This document shows, piece by piece, positions 17,642 to 27,669 of a DNA stretch of 64,000 bases. Under the pieces are notes generated by a model that saw nothing but the letters and a program-made list of their open reading frames with translations, had not been told where the DNA came from and did no database searches. The stretch is from assembly GCF_006714895.1 (NCBI RefSeq), contig NZ_VFME01000001.1:2480001-2544000 (forward strand), given 5' to 3'. A program made the translations under genes and the position numbers. The stretch comes from Gramella sp. Hel_I_59 (GTDB taxonomy: Bacteria > Bacteroidota > Bacteroidia > Flavobacteriales > Flavobacteriaceae). Each line of letters opens with the position of its first letter. Position 1 is the stretch's first letter.

Positions 17642-18811
17642 ATGAAGAAGGCATTACTGGCGCTGGCAATTGGAGGTTTTGGAATAGGAATGACAGAATT
17701 TGTGATCATGGGAATTTTGCCTGAGATCGCTAATGCTCTGGAAGTTTCCATCCCGGTCGCAGGACATTTTATCTCGGCGTATGCTCTTGGGGTAGTCGTT
17801 GGCGCTCCCCTGCTTACCATCTTCGGAAATAAATGGCCGCCTCAAAAGACACTTTTAGGTTTGATGGTATGGTTTACCATATTCAATACGCTTTCAGCAT
17901 TTGCAGATTCCTACGAGCTTCTAATGCTCGCCAGGTTCCTGTCCGGTCTTCCTCATGGTGCATTCTTCGGAATTGGCGCTGTAGTGGCAGGAAAACTCGC
18001 CCGTCCCGGGAAAGAAGCTCAGGCAATTGCAATGATGTTCACCGGACTTACGGTGGCCAATGTGATCGGGGTTCCACTTGGGACCTGGTTAGGACAGAAC
18101 TTCAGCTGGGGAATTGCATTTCTTGCGGTTGGTGTAGTTGGGATTTGTGCAATGCTAAGTATAAAATTCTGGATGCCGGAAGTGAAAATTGCCAACGCCG
18201 GCGGAATGAAAGAAGAATTAAGATTACTTCGGAAACCAGAACTCTGGATGGTTATCCTTTTAACTACTATTGGAACTGGTGGTTTTTTCGCCTGGTACAG
18301 CTATATAGCTCCGCTAATTACAGATGTTGCCGGTCATTCTGAAGGTGTTGTAAGTTATGCGATGATCCTTGCAGGTCTAGGAATGGTCGCCGGAAACTTT
18401 CTGGGTGCGAAACTGGCTGAGATGTTCAGTCCGATCAAAGCAGTTATTATAGCGCTGATCCTGATGGTCACCGCGCTTATAGTGAATACTTTTGTTGCCT
18501 ATGATCAAATTGGAGTGCTCATTACTACGTTCATTATTCCTGTGATCGCATTTTGTATCGCCACACCTATACAAATGGCCGTCATCAATACAGCAAAAGG
18601 CTCTGAGATGTTGGGTTCTTCGCTTAATCAAAGTGCATTTAACATGGGAAATGCCAGTGGAGCCTATCTTGCCGGTCTACCTATCGCTTATGGGTACGGC
18701 ATTGTATCTGCTCAATATGTGGGAGCTGCTATGGCTGGAATTGGAATTATTATAGGAATTAGCGTCATTTATATGCGCAAAAGACAGGCAGCGCTTCAGA
18801 CTACTGCATAG
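17642..18811 (+). CDS. MFS transporter, DHA1/AraJ-like exporter
   Basis: A 389-residue major facilitator with twelve predicted membrane helices. The N-terminal GMTEFVIMGILPEIA and the ARFLSGLPHGAFFGIGAVVAGKLA stretch (motif B/C region) match the DHA1 drug-proton antiporter branch around AraJ/YdhP. Such proteins export sugars, arabinosides or drugs using the proton gradient; the substrate here cannot be told. It sits alone between sucC (divergent) and lysA (same strand, 100 nt downstream). Confidence 0.9.
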   Translation: MKKALLALAIGGFGIGMTEFVIMGILPEIANALEVSIPVAGHFISAYALGVVVGAPLLTIFGNKWPPQKTLLGLMVWFTIFNTLSAFADSYELLMLARFLSGLPHGAFFGIGAVVAGKLARPGKEAQAIAMMFTGLTVANVIGVPLGTWLGQNFSWGIAFLAVGVVGICAMLSIKFWMPEVKIANAGGMKEELRLLRKPELWMVILLTTIGTGGFFAWYSYIAPLITDVAGHSEGVVSYAMILAGLGMVAGNFLGAKLAEMFSPIKAVIIALILMVTALIVNTFVAYDQIGVLITTFIIPVIAFCIATPIQMAVINTAKGSEMLGSSLNQSAFNMGNASGAYLAGLPIAYGYGIVSAQYVGAAMAGIGIIIGISVIYMRKRQAALQTTA

Positions 18812-18913
18812 GAATATACATATTTAACAAAAGGTATAAATTGGTTATATTTAAATTTGATCTAGGGTAACTATTACAAAACACTGTAGTTTTACGCCAA
18901 ATTAGGATTAGAA

Positions 18914-20152
18914 ATGACACATAAGGATCTACTTTCTGTAGCAGATGATTTTGGCAGCCCGGTTTACGTGTATGATGCTGAAAAAATTACTTCTCAATAT
19001 CAAAGATTAACCAATGCATTTAAGGTTGATGAACTAAGAATACACTACGCAGTAAAAGCACTTTCCAATATTTCGATCCTTAAGTTACTTAATTCTCTGG
19101 GTTGTGGCTTGGATACCGTATCTATTCAGGAAGTAAAACTGGGAATACAAGCAGGTGTTTCTCCTCAAAAGATCATATACACTCCTAATGGTGTTTCCCT
19201 GGAAGAAATCGAGGAAGTGGTTCAACTCGGAGCCCAGATCAACATAGATAATCTTTCCATCCTGGAACAGTTTGGTAGCAGGCATCCTGAGATTCCTGTT
19301 TGCATTCGTATTAATCCTCATGTAATGGCGGGTGGAAATTCAAAAATTTCTGTTGGACATATTGATTCCAAATTCGGGATCAGTATTCACCAGATGCCAC
19401 ATTTGTTGAGAATTGTAGAAAACACAGGAATGCACATTAACGGTATTCATATGCATACTGGAAGTGATATTCTTGATATTGGAGTTTTCCTACATGCTTC
19501 AGAAATTCTTTTTGAAGCAGCAAGAAACTTTAAAGAACTTGAATTCATAGATTTTGGAAGTGGTTTCAAAGTTCCTTACCGTCCTGGCGATATAGAAACC
19601 GATATTGAAGATCTGGGTGAACAACTCACCCAAAAGTTTAAGGCTTTTTGTAAGGAATACGGTCGTGATCTTGCACTCGCTTTTGAACCTGGAAAATACC
19701 TGGTAAGTGACGCCGGGAAATTCCTGGCGAAAGTAAATGTGATCAAACAAACCACGTCAACTGTTTTTGCAGGAATCGATTCTGGATTTAATCATCTAAT
19801 CCGGCCCATGTTTTATGGATCACATCACGAAATTACCAATATTAGTAATCCGGAAGCCAAGAACAGGTTCTACAGTGTCGTAGGCTATATTTGCGAAACC
19901 GATACTTTTGGAAATAACCGGCGTATTTCTGAAATAAGGGAAGGCGACATTCTTAGCTTCAGCAATGCCGGAGCTTATTGTTTTAGTATGGCCAGCAATT
20001 TTAATTCTAGATTGAGGCCTGCGGAAGTATTATGGTACAACAACCAGGCTCATTTAATTAGAGAACGTGAAGTTTTTGAAGATCTTACCAGGCATCAGAT
20101 CGAACTTGATTTTGAAACTAGAGAAACTGAAGTTTCAGAAGTTCAGAATTAA
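18914..20152 (+). CDS. lysA: Diaminopimelate decarboxylase
   Basis: LysA decarboxylates meso-diaminopimelate to L-lysine, the last step of lysine synthesis, with PLP. The fold-type III enzyme has the cofactor lysine in YAVKAL (Lys48), HMHTGSDI and DFGSGF in the phosphate-binding region, EPGKYLV, and the second-subunit cysteine in ICETDTFG. The length of 412 is normal. The 3' end overlaps the convergent hemolysin III gene by 4 nt, with no terminator between them. Confidence 0.94.
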   Translation: MTHKDLLSVADDFGSPVYVYDAEKITSQYQRLTNAFKVDELRIHYAVKALSNISILKLLNSLGCGLDTVSIQEVKLGIQAGVSPQKIIYTPNGVSLEEIEEVVQLGAQINIDNLSILEQFGSRHPEIPVCIRINPHVMAGGNSKISVGHIDSKFGISIHQMPHLLRIVENTGMHINGIHMHTGSDILDIGVFLHASEILFEAARNFKELEFIDFGSGFKVPYRPGDIETDIEDLGEQLTQKFKAFCKEYGRDLALAFEPGKYLVSDAGKFLAKVNVIKQTTSTVFAGIDSGFNHLIRPMFYGSHHEITNISNPEAKNRFYSVVGYICETDTFGNNRRISEIREGDILSFSNAGAYCFSMASNFNSRLRPAEVLWYNNQAHLIREREVFEDLTRHQIELDFETRETEVSEVQN

Positions 20153-20796
20153 ACCACGTATAGGTAAATTGATATAAAATGGGAGAATGTTCCCATGAGT
20201 ACGAAGACATGGAAGATAGCATGGTTAAAAGGTATTTTCTTTAGCATGAAAAGTATAGCTCCTATGGTATAGGAAACTCCTCCAGCTCCCAGCCACCATA
20301 AACCTTCAGTACTCAGATTTTCTATCATGGAATTTCCGGCGAAAACGATAATCCAGCCCATCGCAACATACATGATAGTTGAGAGCAGCTGATATTTACC
20401 CGTAAAGAAAAATTTCAGAATTATTCCCGCCAGTGCGATCAGCCAGACGGTCCAGAGTATGATATTACCAACCAGGCCGGGTAAACTAATGACTGCAAAA
20501 GGTGTATAGGTGCCAGCGATCAAAACATAAATTGATGCGTGATCCAGAATATTCAATCTGGCTCTCTTTTGATGATCTTTAGCGCTATGATACAAAGTAC
20601 TCGCCGCATACAACAGGATCATACTGGCACCAAATACTGAAAAACTTACAAGATAAGCGGAAGAATCAAATTCTAATGCGCGCTGGATAAGCAGGTAAAG
20701 TGCGACTATACTCAGCAAAAAGCCGATGCCGTGGGAAATTATATTCAGTCGTTCCTCTTCTGGTGGATAGTATTTAGGCTCCATGCTTTTTTCCAT
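20149..20796 (-). CDS. Hemolysin III family (PAQR-like) membrane protein
   Basis: A 215-residue protein with seven hydrophobic segments and the family motifs SHGIGFLLS (segment 1), AASTLYHSAKD (segment 2-3) and a C-terminal HAIFHVFVLMGTFSHFI. These carry the conserved Ser/Asp/His set of the PAQR/hemolysin III superfamily, thought to bind a metal. Despite the name, a haemolytic role is not established for most members. An alternative start four residues later (MEPKYYPP) is equally likely. It ends convergently on lysA with a 4-nt overlap. Confidence 0.9.
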   Translation of the reverse strand: MEKSMEPKYYPPEEERLNIISHGIGFLLSIVALYLLIQRALEFDSSAYLVSFSVFGASMILLYAASTLYHSAKDHQKRARLNILDHASIYVLIAGTYTPFAVISLPGLVGNIILWTVWLIALAGIILKFFFTGKYQLLSTIMYVAMGWIIVFAGNSMIENLSTEGLWWLGAGGVSYTIGAILFMLKKIPFNHAIFHVFVLMGTFSHFISIYLYVV

Positions 20797-20850
20797 GGAG
20801 CAAAATTAATCTTTTTAAGAAATTCTTTCTAGAATTCTAATAGAAACCAG

Positions 20851-21957
20851 TTATGCAGGAATTTTCACTAAGGTTTCTACTCCATTCCCATCTGCCCTGT
20901 TCCTGATTTCAAAGATGTACTTGTCCTTATACAAATTTCTCAAACGATCATCAATATTTCTTAAACCAACGCCCTTTTCAAGCAGTTCTTTGTGAGTAAG
21001 TTTTAAAGGTTCTCCATCATTTTCAACTCTAATGATCAGATAACCTCCTTCTTCACGTATCTTAATCAGGATATGAAGATTTGTATGATCATAAGAATAT
21101 CCATGCTTGATAGAGTTTTCTATCATTGGCTGTAGTAACATTGCCGGAATCTTCTTCAGCAGTAGTGAGTCGTCAATATCCTTTTCTATACTGAGATGAT
21201 CTGAAAACCGAACATTCAGAATATTGAGATAATATTCCAGGATCCTGAGTTCCTCATCAAGGCTAATGCGGTTTCTATCACTATGGTAAAGGATCTCTCG
21301 TAGAAAATCGCTTAGATCTGCAATTGTATCCTTCGCTTTGTTACTATCCAGATCTGTTAACACGGCAATACTATTAAGCGTATTGAACAGAAAATGTGGT
21401 TGTAATTGCGAGGAAAGCATACGCATCCTGGTGTTCATTAACTGACTTTCCAGTTTCGAATGTCGTTTTTCTGCCTCTTTTACCTGGCGGAGATAATAGT
21501 AAGTATAGATGATAAAAATCATCGCAAAATAGATCAGAAAATTCAGGTCAAGCACATAGACAAACGCGTTTACACTCTTCCGAAGATCAAATTCTGCAAG
21601 GCTTATTCTTCCTGCAAGTATGGAATAGAAATCAAATACAAGCCTGATAATAAGGCCTATTAATATCGAGAACATGGTGTGTATGGAAATGATCTTTACC
21701 CATGAATAGTTCTTATTTAGAAACCTCTTTGTACTAATCGCAATGAGCGTCATATAGCTGACTACGATGATGTAATCAAAAAGCATATTATAAATAAGAA
21801 AGTCAGGCCAGCTGAAGTGTTGCATTTCCTTGGGCATGAACTCTTGCATATACGCCGTTTTGGCTATATGTATGAAGTCAAACATCAGGTAGAATCCTGC
21901 GAGTAAACGGACCAGCTTGAAGTCTATATACTTTTGTTTTAGTTCATGAAGACTCAT
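20851..21957 (-). CDS. LytS-type sensor histidine kinase
   Basis: The 368-residue protein has four membrane helices in the first 155 residues, a short coiled linker, then the His_kinase domain (PF06580 type) with QPHFLFNTLNSI, where His188 is the expected phosphoacceptor, and an HATPase domain with LQPMIENSIKHG (N box) and KGVGLRNIDDRL (G boxes). It has no periplasmic sensor domain, so it probably senses through its membrane helices. The start overlaps the stop of the response regulator gene by one base (TAATG), so the pair is translationally coupled, regulator first. Confidence 0.93.
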   Translation of the reverse strand: MSLHELKQKYIDFKLVRLLAGFYLMFDFIHIAKTAYMQEFMPKEMQHFSWPDFLIYNMLFDYIIVVSYMTLIAISTKRFLNKNYSWVKIISIHTMFSILIGLIIRLVFDFYSILAGRISLAEFDLRKSVNAFVYVLDLNFLIYFAMIFIIYTYYYLRQVKEAEKRHSKLESQLMNTRMRMLSSQLQPHFLFNTLNSIAVLTDLDSNKAKDTIADLSDFLREILYHSDRNRISLDEELRILEYYLNILNVRFSDHLSIEKDIDDSLLLKKIPAMLLQPMIENSIKHGYSYDHTNLHILIKIREEGGYLIIRVENDGEPLKLTHKELLEKGVGLRNIDDRLRNLYKDKYIFEIRNRADGNGVETLVKIPA

Positions 21958-22718
21958 TAGATTCCAATTTTTTCAAGAAATTCCTTCTTATGAGATTTGC
22001 TTACATGCAGTAATTCACCACATGTCATTTTTGCATCGATCTCAGAATAATCTGAATGTATAATCTCATGTACAAAATTGAGATTTACGATAGTAGACCT
22101 GTGGATCCTGATAAAATTATGATCCAGGATTTCTTCAAGGTTGTTTAATGATTCTCTCAGAACATGCTTCTTACCTTCCACATAAATTTCAGCATAATAA
22201 CCAGATGCCTGTATATAATGTATTTCCCGGGGATCTACCAGTGAAGTTTTATTGCCTTGCTTAATAGGGATTTTTGCCACCGAATTCAGATGCAGGTTAC
22301 TTTTAGAATATTCATGAAATAGTTCTACGAGTCGTTTTTCAAAATTCTCTTCAGCTTCAGAAGTAGTCGTGTTCAGAACCTTTGCAATTGTTTTAAAAAA
22401 TCTTTCGTCCTTGAAAGGCTTCAGAAGAAAATCAAATGCCTCCGCATCAAAGGCTTTAAGGGCATACGTGTCATAGGCCGTGACAAAAATCACGATTGGT
22501 TTGGGTTGAATTTCGATCTTCTTGAGCACATCAAAACCATTCATATCTTTCATGTTAATATCCAGAAAAATAAGGTCAGGTTTGTCTCGGTTAATTTTTT
22601 CTATAGCAGTTTTGCCATTGGAACACTCACCAAGAATGTCTATTTGCGATACATCTTCCAGTAGATTAAGAACACGTTTTCGGGCTAGTTCCTCATCATC
22701 GATGATTAAAGCTTTCAT
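21957..22718 (-). CDS. LytTR-family response regulator
   Basis: A receiver domain (MKALIIDDEELARKR at the start, acidic Asp7-Asp8, phosphoacceptor Asp53 in IFLDINM, conserved Thr and Lys in VTAYDTYALKAF and LLKPF) is followed by a LytTR DNA-binding domain from about residue 150 with IHYIQASGYYAEI and FIRIHRSTIVNL. LytTR regulators bind direct repeats in promoters as dimers after phosphorylation by LytS-like kinases such as its neighbour. I chose the ATG at 22718; the longer open frame adds 14 residues that are not receiver-like. Target genes are unknown. Confidence 0.93.
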   Translation of the reverse strand: MKALIIDDEELARKRVLNLLEDVSQIDILGECSNGKTAIEKINRDKPDLIFLDINMKDMNGFDVLKKIEIQPKPIVIFVTAYDTYALKAFDAEAFDFLLKPFKDERFFKTIAKVLNTTTSEAEENFEKRLVELFHEYSKSNLHLNSVAKIPIKQGNKTSLVDPREIHYIQASGYYAEIYVEGKKHVLRESLNNLEEILDHNFIRIHRSTIVNLNFVHEIIHSDYSEIDAKMTCGELLHVSKSHKKEFLEKIGI

Positions 22719-22829
22719 AAAAAATGTTATTTGGCCACTACAAGTTATGATTATTTCCAATAAGTCAAATTGCCTGAGCTTGTGGTAATTATTGATCTAT
22801 AAGCTAACGAATCTGTGATTGCTGAATAA

Positions 22830-22858
22830 AGGGCTATCGAACTTTATCCGACAGCCCT
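22830..22858 (-). terminator. Probable terminator of the secreted-protein gene
   Basis: AGGGCT...AGCCCT arms with an inner TCG/CGA pairing lie 27 nt past the stop of the 22885-23436 gene; on the minus strand the hairpin is followed by TTTATT. Confidence 0.55.
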
Positions 22859-22884
22859 CTGACTAACTAACTACTAACCTGTTT

Positions 22885-23436
22885 TTAATTACTTGCGACC
22901 GACACTCTAGTAATTGTACTCGGATCCAATTTAACCGTTCGTTTTTGATTTGCATTTTCCAACCTGATCTTATAAATTTCCCTGTCCAGGAACTCTCCTT
23001 TTCCAGAAGCTACGTATTTATTCGAAATCATGGTCCAGCCTTTATTAGAACTATAAAGTTCTGATCTTAATGCTGCTGGTAAAGCGATATTTTTGAATTT
23101 CTGACTGGTTTTTTGCAACGCCCCTTTTTTGTCGAATTCAGCTGCCAGGTAACCCTTGCTGCTTCTAAAGGTTACCTGATAGGAAACAAAGTCCTCTTCT
23201 GCCAGTTCGTCCAGCATCGCAGTGATATCGAGATTGGAGCGCATAAAGGCGATTGGATCTTTCTCAAATTCTCCGGATTGTTTTTCGGTTACGGAGTAAG
23301 TAAAACCATCGCCAGATTTGACAAAATTAGATTTGTTAGTTTCCAGACGAACCTCAGCTTCGTCTAATTCAATTTCCTGTGCGTTTCCAAATGCTGTTAT
23401 TGCGATTAGCAATAATGAAATAAATAAAGTCTTCAT
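22885..23436 (-). CDS. Secreted protein of unknown function
   Basis: A 183-residue protein starting with a classical signal peptide, MKTLFISLLLIAITAFGNAQ, likely cut after GNAQ or NA, so it is exported without a lipid anchor. The mature part is charged, with no cysteine and no motif I can name; a similar type of protein is common in flavobacteria and often mislabelled by automatic annotation. It stands alone with its own terminator, upstream of the two-component pair on the same strand but separated by over 120 nt. Confidence 0.75.
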   Translation of the reverse strand: MKTLFISLLLIAITAFGNAQEIELDEAEVRLETNKSNFVKSGDGFTYSVTEKQSGEFEKDPIAFMRSNLDITAMLDELAEEDFVSYQVTFRSSKGYLAAEFDKKGALQKTSQKFKNIALPAALRSELYSSNKGWTMISNKYVASGKGEFLDREIYKIRLENANQKRTVKLDPSTITRVSVASN

Positions 23437-23691
23437 AATGTACGTTTTTTGAATGATGAATAATGATTTATTGATATCACTAAACTACATTCAAACAACA
23501 ATTACAATTGACTCAATGATCTGGAGCACAGTTTTCTGGAACTGAAGACTGAGAAAAAAGATTTAAGTTGAAAAGGAGGGTAAAGGAGAGCAAGATGAAA
23601 GAAACTAGTTGTTCACCGCTCTAAAATAATGTTTCACAATGTATTCTAAGCTAACGACAGCTTTATAGTTAGGAAATGGAAATTTTCTTTA

Positions 23692-23895
23692 TTAATCAAG
23701 ATCCATCATTGGACCTGATCTGAATATAGTAGCAGATGTCATTCGCTTTCGAACTTTACGGAGTGAACTCAATTCCCGTTTGTAAGATTTAATAAGCTTT
23801 TCCTGCCTGGAATTGTCTTTTCTCAACTGGTAATAAATAGCTCCGATAATGGTAATTGCTGCACCCAATACTGAACAAAATAATGTAGTATCCAT
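23692..23895 (-). CDS. Small single-span membrane protein (hypothetical)
   Basis: A 67-residue frame with one N-terminal hydrophobic stretch (about residues 4-22, LFCSVLGAAITIIGAIYY) and a basic, hydrophilic tail containing KRELSSLRKVRKR. This is the normal layout of a small inner-membrane protein with the tail in the cytoplasm. There is no family I recognise. The frame lies alone in a gap of more than 600 nt, which slightly favours it being real, but the evidence is only composition. Confidence 0.4.
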   Translation of the reverse strand: MDTTLFCSVLGAAITIIGAIYYQLRKDNSRQEKLIKSYKRELSSLRKVRKRMTSATIFRSGPMMDLD

Positions 23896-24002
23896 TTTGT
23901 CTGTTTTAGAAGTTAAATCTTTTGGGGGGGATCTATAAAGATAAGTTTCAAAGCCACTTAACTTCTTAAAATTGAGTTAATTAACGTCGATGAAGAACAA
24001 AA

Positions 24003-24033
24003 AAAAGAGATCAATTATATCATGATCTCTTTT
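24003..24033 (-). terminator. Terminator after the SerB-SerA fusion gene
   Basis: An 11-bp stem AAAAGAGATCA/TGATCTCTTTT (24003-24013 with 24023-24033) with a 9-nt loop and a T run on the minus strand, 24 nt past the stop. Confidence 0.88.
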
Positions 24034-24056
24034 ATAAACTTCATATTAAATGTCAA

Positions 24057-25958
24057 TTAATATAGCACACGGAATCTAATTGTCCCCTGTATACCTTTCA
24101 ATTCCTTGATCACCACCTCATCGTAAGCCTTATCTATATCTGTAATCACATAACCTATGGTTTCATTGGTTTTTAGATACTGTCCAACAATATTGATATC
24201 GTTGGCCGCAAGTATTCTGTTTATATGAGCTATGATCCCAGGTTTGTTATGGTGAATATGAATAAGCCTGTGAGCATTTTCAAGAATTGGGAGTTGTAAA
24301 TTCGGGAAATTCACCGAGTTTGTAGTACTTCCCGTGTTAATGTAATTAATGATCTTTCCTGGTACAAAATTTCCTATATTTTCCTGAGCTTCTTCCGTAG
24401 AACCTCCAATATGCGGAGTAAGAATAAGATTAGGTAAACCTCTTAACGGTGATTCAAATTCTTCCTGGTTCGTTTTAGGCTCTTTTGGAAAAACGTCTAC
24501 TCCTGCTCCAATGATTCTATTGCTTTCAATATGTTTTCGCAGCGCATCTACATCAACCACCTGCCCCCTGGCGAGATTCAGGAAAACACTTCCTTCCTTC
24601 ATCCATCCAAACTGTTTATCGCCGATCATATTGGTATTTTCCTTGCGACCGTCAACATGCAGGGTCACAATATCAACTTTTTCGAATAGCTCTTTCAAAC
24701 TATTGCATTTAGTGGCATTCCCCAAAGCAAGTCTCTCCACTAGATCATAATAATAAACATCGAAACCTATCGCTTCTGCTACTACAGATAATTGCGATCC
24801 AATGTTCCCGTAACCAACGATTCCCAGTTTCTTTCCACGGGTTTCATAGCTACCTTTGGCAGATTTGTTCCATTCCCCTCGGTGCATTTCTGCAATTCTA
24901 TCGGGCAGATTTCTCATTAAAAAAATGATCTCTCCTATCGCCAGTTCCACTACAGACCTGGTATTGCTATACGGCGCATTAAAAACTGCAACTCCTTTTT
25001 TAAGGCAGGCTTCCAGATCGATCTGGTTAGTACCAATACAAAAAGCGCCAACTGCGATGAGTCGGTTTGCATTTTCAAGCACTTTTTCAGTAAGATTGGT
25101 CTTAGACCTGATCCCAAGAATGGAGACATCTTTGATCTTTTCTGCAAGTTCCTGCTCATCCAGAGCACCAGAAACTGTCTCTACATTGTAACCTTCTTCC
25201 TTCATAATGGCAACGGCATCTGCATGCACATTTTCAAGAAGTAGTACTTTAATTCTGTTCTTAGGGTATGATATTGCTTTGTTCATTTTGTGTAAGTATA
25301 GAAATTCGTCCAGACTGGGAGTTACATGATCAGCTTTTTCAAGCACCTCCCCACGTTGAACATTTTCAGTAAAAGCGTAAAATTTATTGGCCAGTCCTGC
25401 CGCCTTGATCTCGTAATCGTTGTAGCCATCGCCAATTACATAAACGTCACCCTGTAGATCCATCTGCTTTAGCAGGGCGACCTTACCGTTGCTTGAAGAT
25501 AATACATTATCTCTGTCAAACCCCGTTATATGACCGTTTTCAGAAGTAAAAGTATTCGCATATACATTTTCTTCCCTAACTCCAAGTTCCTTTACTATTG
25601 GAACAATGATCTCCTTAAAACCATTGGAAATTATATAGATATGGTCCTTGTTCTCCTGGAAGAAGGCTTCATTTCTCACAAAAGAAACAGATACCTTGCT
25701 TTTTAGATCTTCGATCACTGGAGGAATCATATTCATATCTGCTTCCAGGATCTCGAGTCTTTTTTCCAGAGATTCTCTAAAACCTATCTTTCCTGCCATT
25801 GCTAGATCTGTAAGCTCGGTTAATCGATGCAGTTTCTGATCCTTTTCAGGATGAGATTTTAGACTGATCTCGCCCAGAACATCCAATGCTTCCACTTGCG
25901 TGAAAGTGCTGTCAAAATCAATTACATAATGTCGGTTCTCCTTCATAGCAGGATTCAA
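24057..25958 (-). CDS. serA: Fused phosphoserine-phosphatase-like HAD domain and D-3-phosphoglycerate dehydrogenase
   Basis: At 633 residues this is a two-domain fusion. Residues about 8-215 are a SerB-like HAD phosphatase: DFDST (Asp14, Asp16), IISNG (Ser111), a lysine in SSNGKVALL, and GDGYND (176-181). From about 235 it is phosphoglycerate dehydrogenase, with GYGNIGS (382-388) for NAD, LARGQVVD with the catalytic Arg, and LTPHIGGST with the His; a C-terminal ACT domain (about 560-633) is the usual site of serine feedback. The enzyme could therefore carry out the first and last steps of serine synthesis in one chain; the middle step (SerC) is elsewhere. Such 630-residue SerA proteins are common in Flavobacteriaceae. 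A start at the second Met is possible. Confidence 0.93.
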   Translation of the reverse strand: MNPAMKENRHYVIDFDSTFTQVEALDVLGEISLKSHPEKDQKLHRLTELTDLAMAGKIGFRESLEKRLEILEADMNMIPPVIEDLKSKVSVSFVRNEAFFQENKDHIYIISNGFKEIIVPIVKELGVREENVYANTFTSENGHITGFDRDNVLSSSNGKVALLKQMDLQGDVYVIGDGYNDYEIKAAGLANKFYAFTENVQRGEVLEKADHVTPSLDEFLYLHKMNKAISYPKNRIKVLLLENVHADAVAIMKEEGYNVETVSGALDEQELAEKIKDVSILGIRSKTNLTEKVLENANRLIAVGAFCIGTNQIDLEACLKKGVAVFNAPYSNTRSVVELAIGEIIFLMRNLPDRIAEMHRGEWNKSAKGSYETRGKKLGIVGYGNIGSQLSVVAEAIGFDVYYYDLVERLALGNATKCNSLKELFEKVDIVTLHVDGRKENTNMIGDKQFGWMKEGSVFLNLARGQVVDVDALRKHIESNRIIGAGVDVFPKEPKTNQEEFESPLRGLPNLILTPHIGGSTEEAQENIGNFVPGKIINYINTGSTTNSVNFPNLQLPILENAHRLIHIHHNKPGIIAHINRILAANDINIVGQYLKTNETIGYVITDIDKAYDEVVIKELKGIQGTIRFRVLY

Positions 25959-26150
25959 TTCGGTTGAAATTATTTATAAAACTAGTTGTTTTCTGCAGAT
26001 TTAAAAATGACTAATTCCTTCTAATTTTACTGAATTAGCATATTCTCAATTTCAGTTTAAAATTTTGATTTAATCTGAAAAACGAAAGCACAATCAAGGT
26101 TTTGCCTGATATTAATTCAATCATTCAGAAAAGAATTCAATCTTAAGTTG

Positions 26151-27395
26151 TTATCCTTCCAGTACTTCCATCACTCCTAAGGCTGCGCGCTCACCACTAA
26201 GCATAGCTGCATTCTGGGAACCATTCAGCAGTTGATCTCCGGCAAGGAAAACCTGTGTACTCAAGCGGGCCTCCGTAGATTGCAGTTCATACTGAATATC
26301 TTTCAAGTCTGGAAGCGCCTTTGGAATATAGAAGTGTTTTAAAAATTTGATCGTTTTAATGCCAAATTCAAACTTTAGTTCTTCTGAAACTTTCTCAACC
26401 AATTCTTCTTCGCTGTATTCTACATCGCGTACAATGGTTGCTGATAATAGCTTTCCTTCTGAAGTGTTATTATTTGAAATTGATGAGTGGTAAAAGATAT
26501 TATTGACCAGTTTCTCTTTATCAGATTGCAAACCTATGATCGCATCCCCGATTACATCCTCTTCCACGGTAAAATATAGACATCGACATGATTTCCAGTC
26601 CTGGTTTTGCCCCCGAAGATTCGCTACTATCGAACTTGCTTCTGTTGCAATAATGGTAAAATGAGATTTCACTTGCTCGCCATTTTCCAGGGTCAGCACA
26701 TCATCAGTTACTTGTTTGATCCTGGAATTAAAATTCACCTTGGTAGTCTTCAGCCTTTTATAAAGTTGCATTGGGATCGCATTAATTCCATCTTTCGGGA
26801 TCACCGCGTCTCCTTCCCCAAACATTTTATAGACGAACTCAAACATTCTGCTGGAAGTATTCAAATCTGGTTCGAGAAAGATTCCGGAGAAAAAAGGTCT
26901 GAAAAAATTACTGATCATCTTTTCTGAAAATCCTCTATTCTGAAGGTATTCCAGCGTAGTGGTTTCTTCTTTACTGAAAATTTCCTGAAGGCTTAGTTTC
27001 TTAAGTTCAAGGTTAAGTTTAAGCACTTTGAATTTATCTGAAATGGAACCGATACTAGAGAAAATCGTCGGAAATAATGCCGAAATATCCCTGGTAGGAT
27101 CTCCAATCCTGGTACTTTCACGCTTATTGAAGATAACTGCGCCAGGCTTCAACTTTTGAAGTTGCAATGCTTCGAGATCAAGATATTGCTGAACTTTTGG
27201 ATACTGACCCAACATTACCTGGAAACCTCTGTCCAGCTGGTATCCATCCACCTCAAATGTTCGCAACCTTCCTCCTACATGACTTTCAGCTTCATAGATT
27301 GTAGGTTGATAGCCATGATCTTCAAGCACCCTGGCTGCAACGAGTCCGCTTAAACCAGCTCCAATAATATTAATACTGTAATCTTCTTTTTCCAT
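26151..27395 (-). CDS. FAD-dependent amine oxidase/desaturase-type flavoprotein
   Basis: A 414-residue flavoprotein with the N-terminal dinucleotide-binding motif INIIGAGLSGLVAARVL, followed by the second FAD signature YEAESHVGGRLRTF (the GG-R motif of the amine oxidase/phytoene desaturase/protoporphyrinogen oxidase superfamily), and the C-terminal FLAGDQLLNGSQNAAMLSGERAA that closes around FAD. The substrate is not evident; family members oxidise amines, porphyrinogens or carotenoids. The gene is divergent from sbcD, 274 nt away, and stands alone. Confidence 0.88.
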   Translation of the reverse strand: MEKEDYSINIIGAGLSGLVAARVLEDHGYQPTIYEAESHVGGRLRTFEVDGYQLDRGFQVMLGQYPKVQQYLDLEALQLQKLKPGAVIFNKRESTRIGDPTRDISALFPTIFSSIGSISDKFKVLKLNLELKKLSLQEIFSKEETTTLEYLQNRGFSEKMISNFFRPFFSGIFLEPDLNTSSRMFEFVYKMFGEGDAVIPKDGINAIPMQLYKRLKTTKVNFNSRIKQVTDDVLTLENGEQVKSHFTIIATEASSIVANLRGQNQDWKSCRCLYFTVEEDVIGDAIIGLQSDKEKLVNNIFYHSSISNNNTSEGKLLSATIVRDVEYSEEELVEKVSEELKFEFGIKTIKFLKHFYIPKALPDLKDIQYELQSTEARLSTQVFLAGDQLLNGSQNAAMLSGERAALGVMEVLEG

Positions 27396-27669
27396 AACAA
27401 CTCAAATGTAAAACTAAAAAGCAGCAGAAGGTTCTATAGAATTGTTAACATTCTCAAGATTACTACATTAATATCCCTGGCCGCCAGCAGATCTTTATTA
27501 CAGAAATTGTTGGTAAAAACCTGCTATTTTAAATGCTTCCGGCTTTCCTGAAACTCAAATTTCACTATCTTGATTTCGCGAATTTCTTACCTGAAATTCA
27601 ACAACTCCTCACTTGCGACGACAAGTTCTGTCACAGGTGCAGCTTACTTTAGCATTATAAAATTTTTGC

